Positions 15,338 to 15,546 of a stretch of 15,546 nucleotides of DNA are shown piece after piece. Numbering within the stretch: the first letter of the stretch is position 1; every line of letters begins with the position of its first letter. The stretch is taken from the NCBI GenBank assembly GCA_031258475.1, contig JAIRMS010000022.1, forward strand, positions 1 to 15,546, in the 5' to 3' direction. The notes beneath the pieces were generated by a model that was given only the letters and a program-made list of their open reading frames with translations, ran no database searches and had not been told where the DNA came from. A program made the translations under genes and the position numbers. The stretch is from Holosporaceae bacterium (GTDB taxonomy: Bacteria; Pseudomonadota; Alphaproteobacteria; UBA3830).

Positions 15338-15366
15338 AAAATATCAATAAAATATTAATTAAGCAA
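15338..15366 (-). promoter_or_regulatory. Candidate promoter for the thiolase gene
   Basis: On the minus strand TTGCTT (15361-15366) and TATTTT (15338-15343) are separated by exactly 17 nt in a very AT-rich leader upstream of the ATG at 15308. Other AT-rich combinations are possible in this stretch, so the exact hexamers are uncertain. Confidence 0.3.
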
Positions 15367-15458
15367 ACATAATATTGTAAACAAAAATACAAATACTTTG
15401 ATGGACATCGGTTGTCTCATATACATGAATCACTTTAAAAATGCGATTTTCATTTTCT

Positions 15459-15546
15459 GGATTGCTTTGTCGCTCTGCTCCTCGCAATGACGATCGAGAG
15501 TTTCTCAAAGACAATACAATTCCGTCATTGCGAGGAGCAGAGCGAC
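15459..15546. repeat. Perfect 24-bp inverted repeat of a GTCATTGCGAG-type palindromic element (right side cut by window edge)
   Basis: The arms are 15469-15492 and 15523-15546, perfect reverse complements separated by 30 nt. The left copy continues outward with GGATTGCTTT (15459-15468), so each copy reads CGTCATTGCGAGGAGCAGAG, then CGAC-AAAGCAATCC, and is itself bounded by CATTGC/GCAATC. This resembles dispersed REP- or MITE-like repeats known from many bacteria, including Rickettsiales. The right copy probably goes on beyond the window. No transposase is linked to it. Confidence 0.85.

Overview
The window looks like chromosomal DNA of a Gram-negative bacterium, most likely an alphaproteobacterium with a host-associated (Rickettsiales/Holosporales-like) flavour. 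This is inferred from four things: moderately AT-rich coding sequence, the dapA-smpB pairing, the kdsD-lptC/A-lptB-rpoN gene order, and GTCATTGCGAG...GCAATC-type palindromic repeats of a kind scattered through such genomes. The standard code is used, with TGA as a stop. No phage, CRISPR, rRNA or tRNA was seen. Assignment to a genus is not possible from this sequence alone.

Left edge to 1.7 kb: a truncated IS200-type transposase remnant with its end hairpin, then a rightward class V cysteine desulfurase whose N-terminus reads like a lipoprotein signal. From 1.7 to 6.7 kb all genes point left. In transcription order they are a short membrane-anchored SPOR-like protein, an exported HExxH metallopeptidase-like protein (possibly NleD/M91-type), dapA, smpB, def and fmt. 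The core genes are packed tightly (dapA/smpB overlap by 1 nt, def/fmt by 14 nt). The exception is a 152-nt gap between smpB and def that may hold a decayed P-loop (mrp-like) remnant.

From 6.8 to 14.1 kb a rightward, mostly overlapping cluster runs glmU-glmS-kdsD-lptC/A-lptB-rpoN. It makes UDP-GlcNAc (GlmS and GlmU), makes the Kdo precursor arabinose 5-phosphate (KdsD), and supplies parts of the LPS export machine (a combined LptC/LptA-like periplasmic protein plus the ATPase LptB). It ends with the sigma-54 gene. Envelope precursor supply and LPS transport are therefore probably co-expressed. No kdsC lies between kdsD and the lpt genes.

At the right, a leftward acetyl-CoA acetyltransferase gene converges on rpoN with 10 nt between the stops. 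The last ~80 nt hold a perfect 24-bp inverted repeat whose right arm runs off the window.

Most of the window is conserved housekeeping DNA. The most unusual features are the single-chain LptC/LptA protein with a recent in-frame 97-residue tandem duplication, the lipobox-bearing cysteine desulfurase, and the exported metallopeptidase paired with the SPOR protein.
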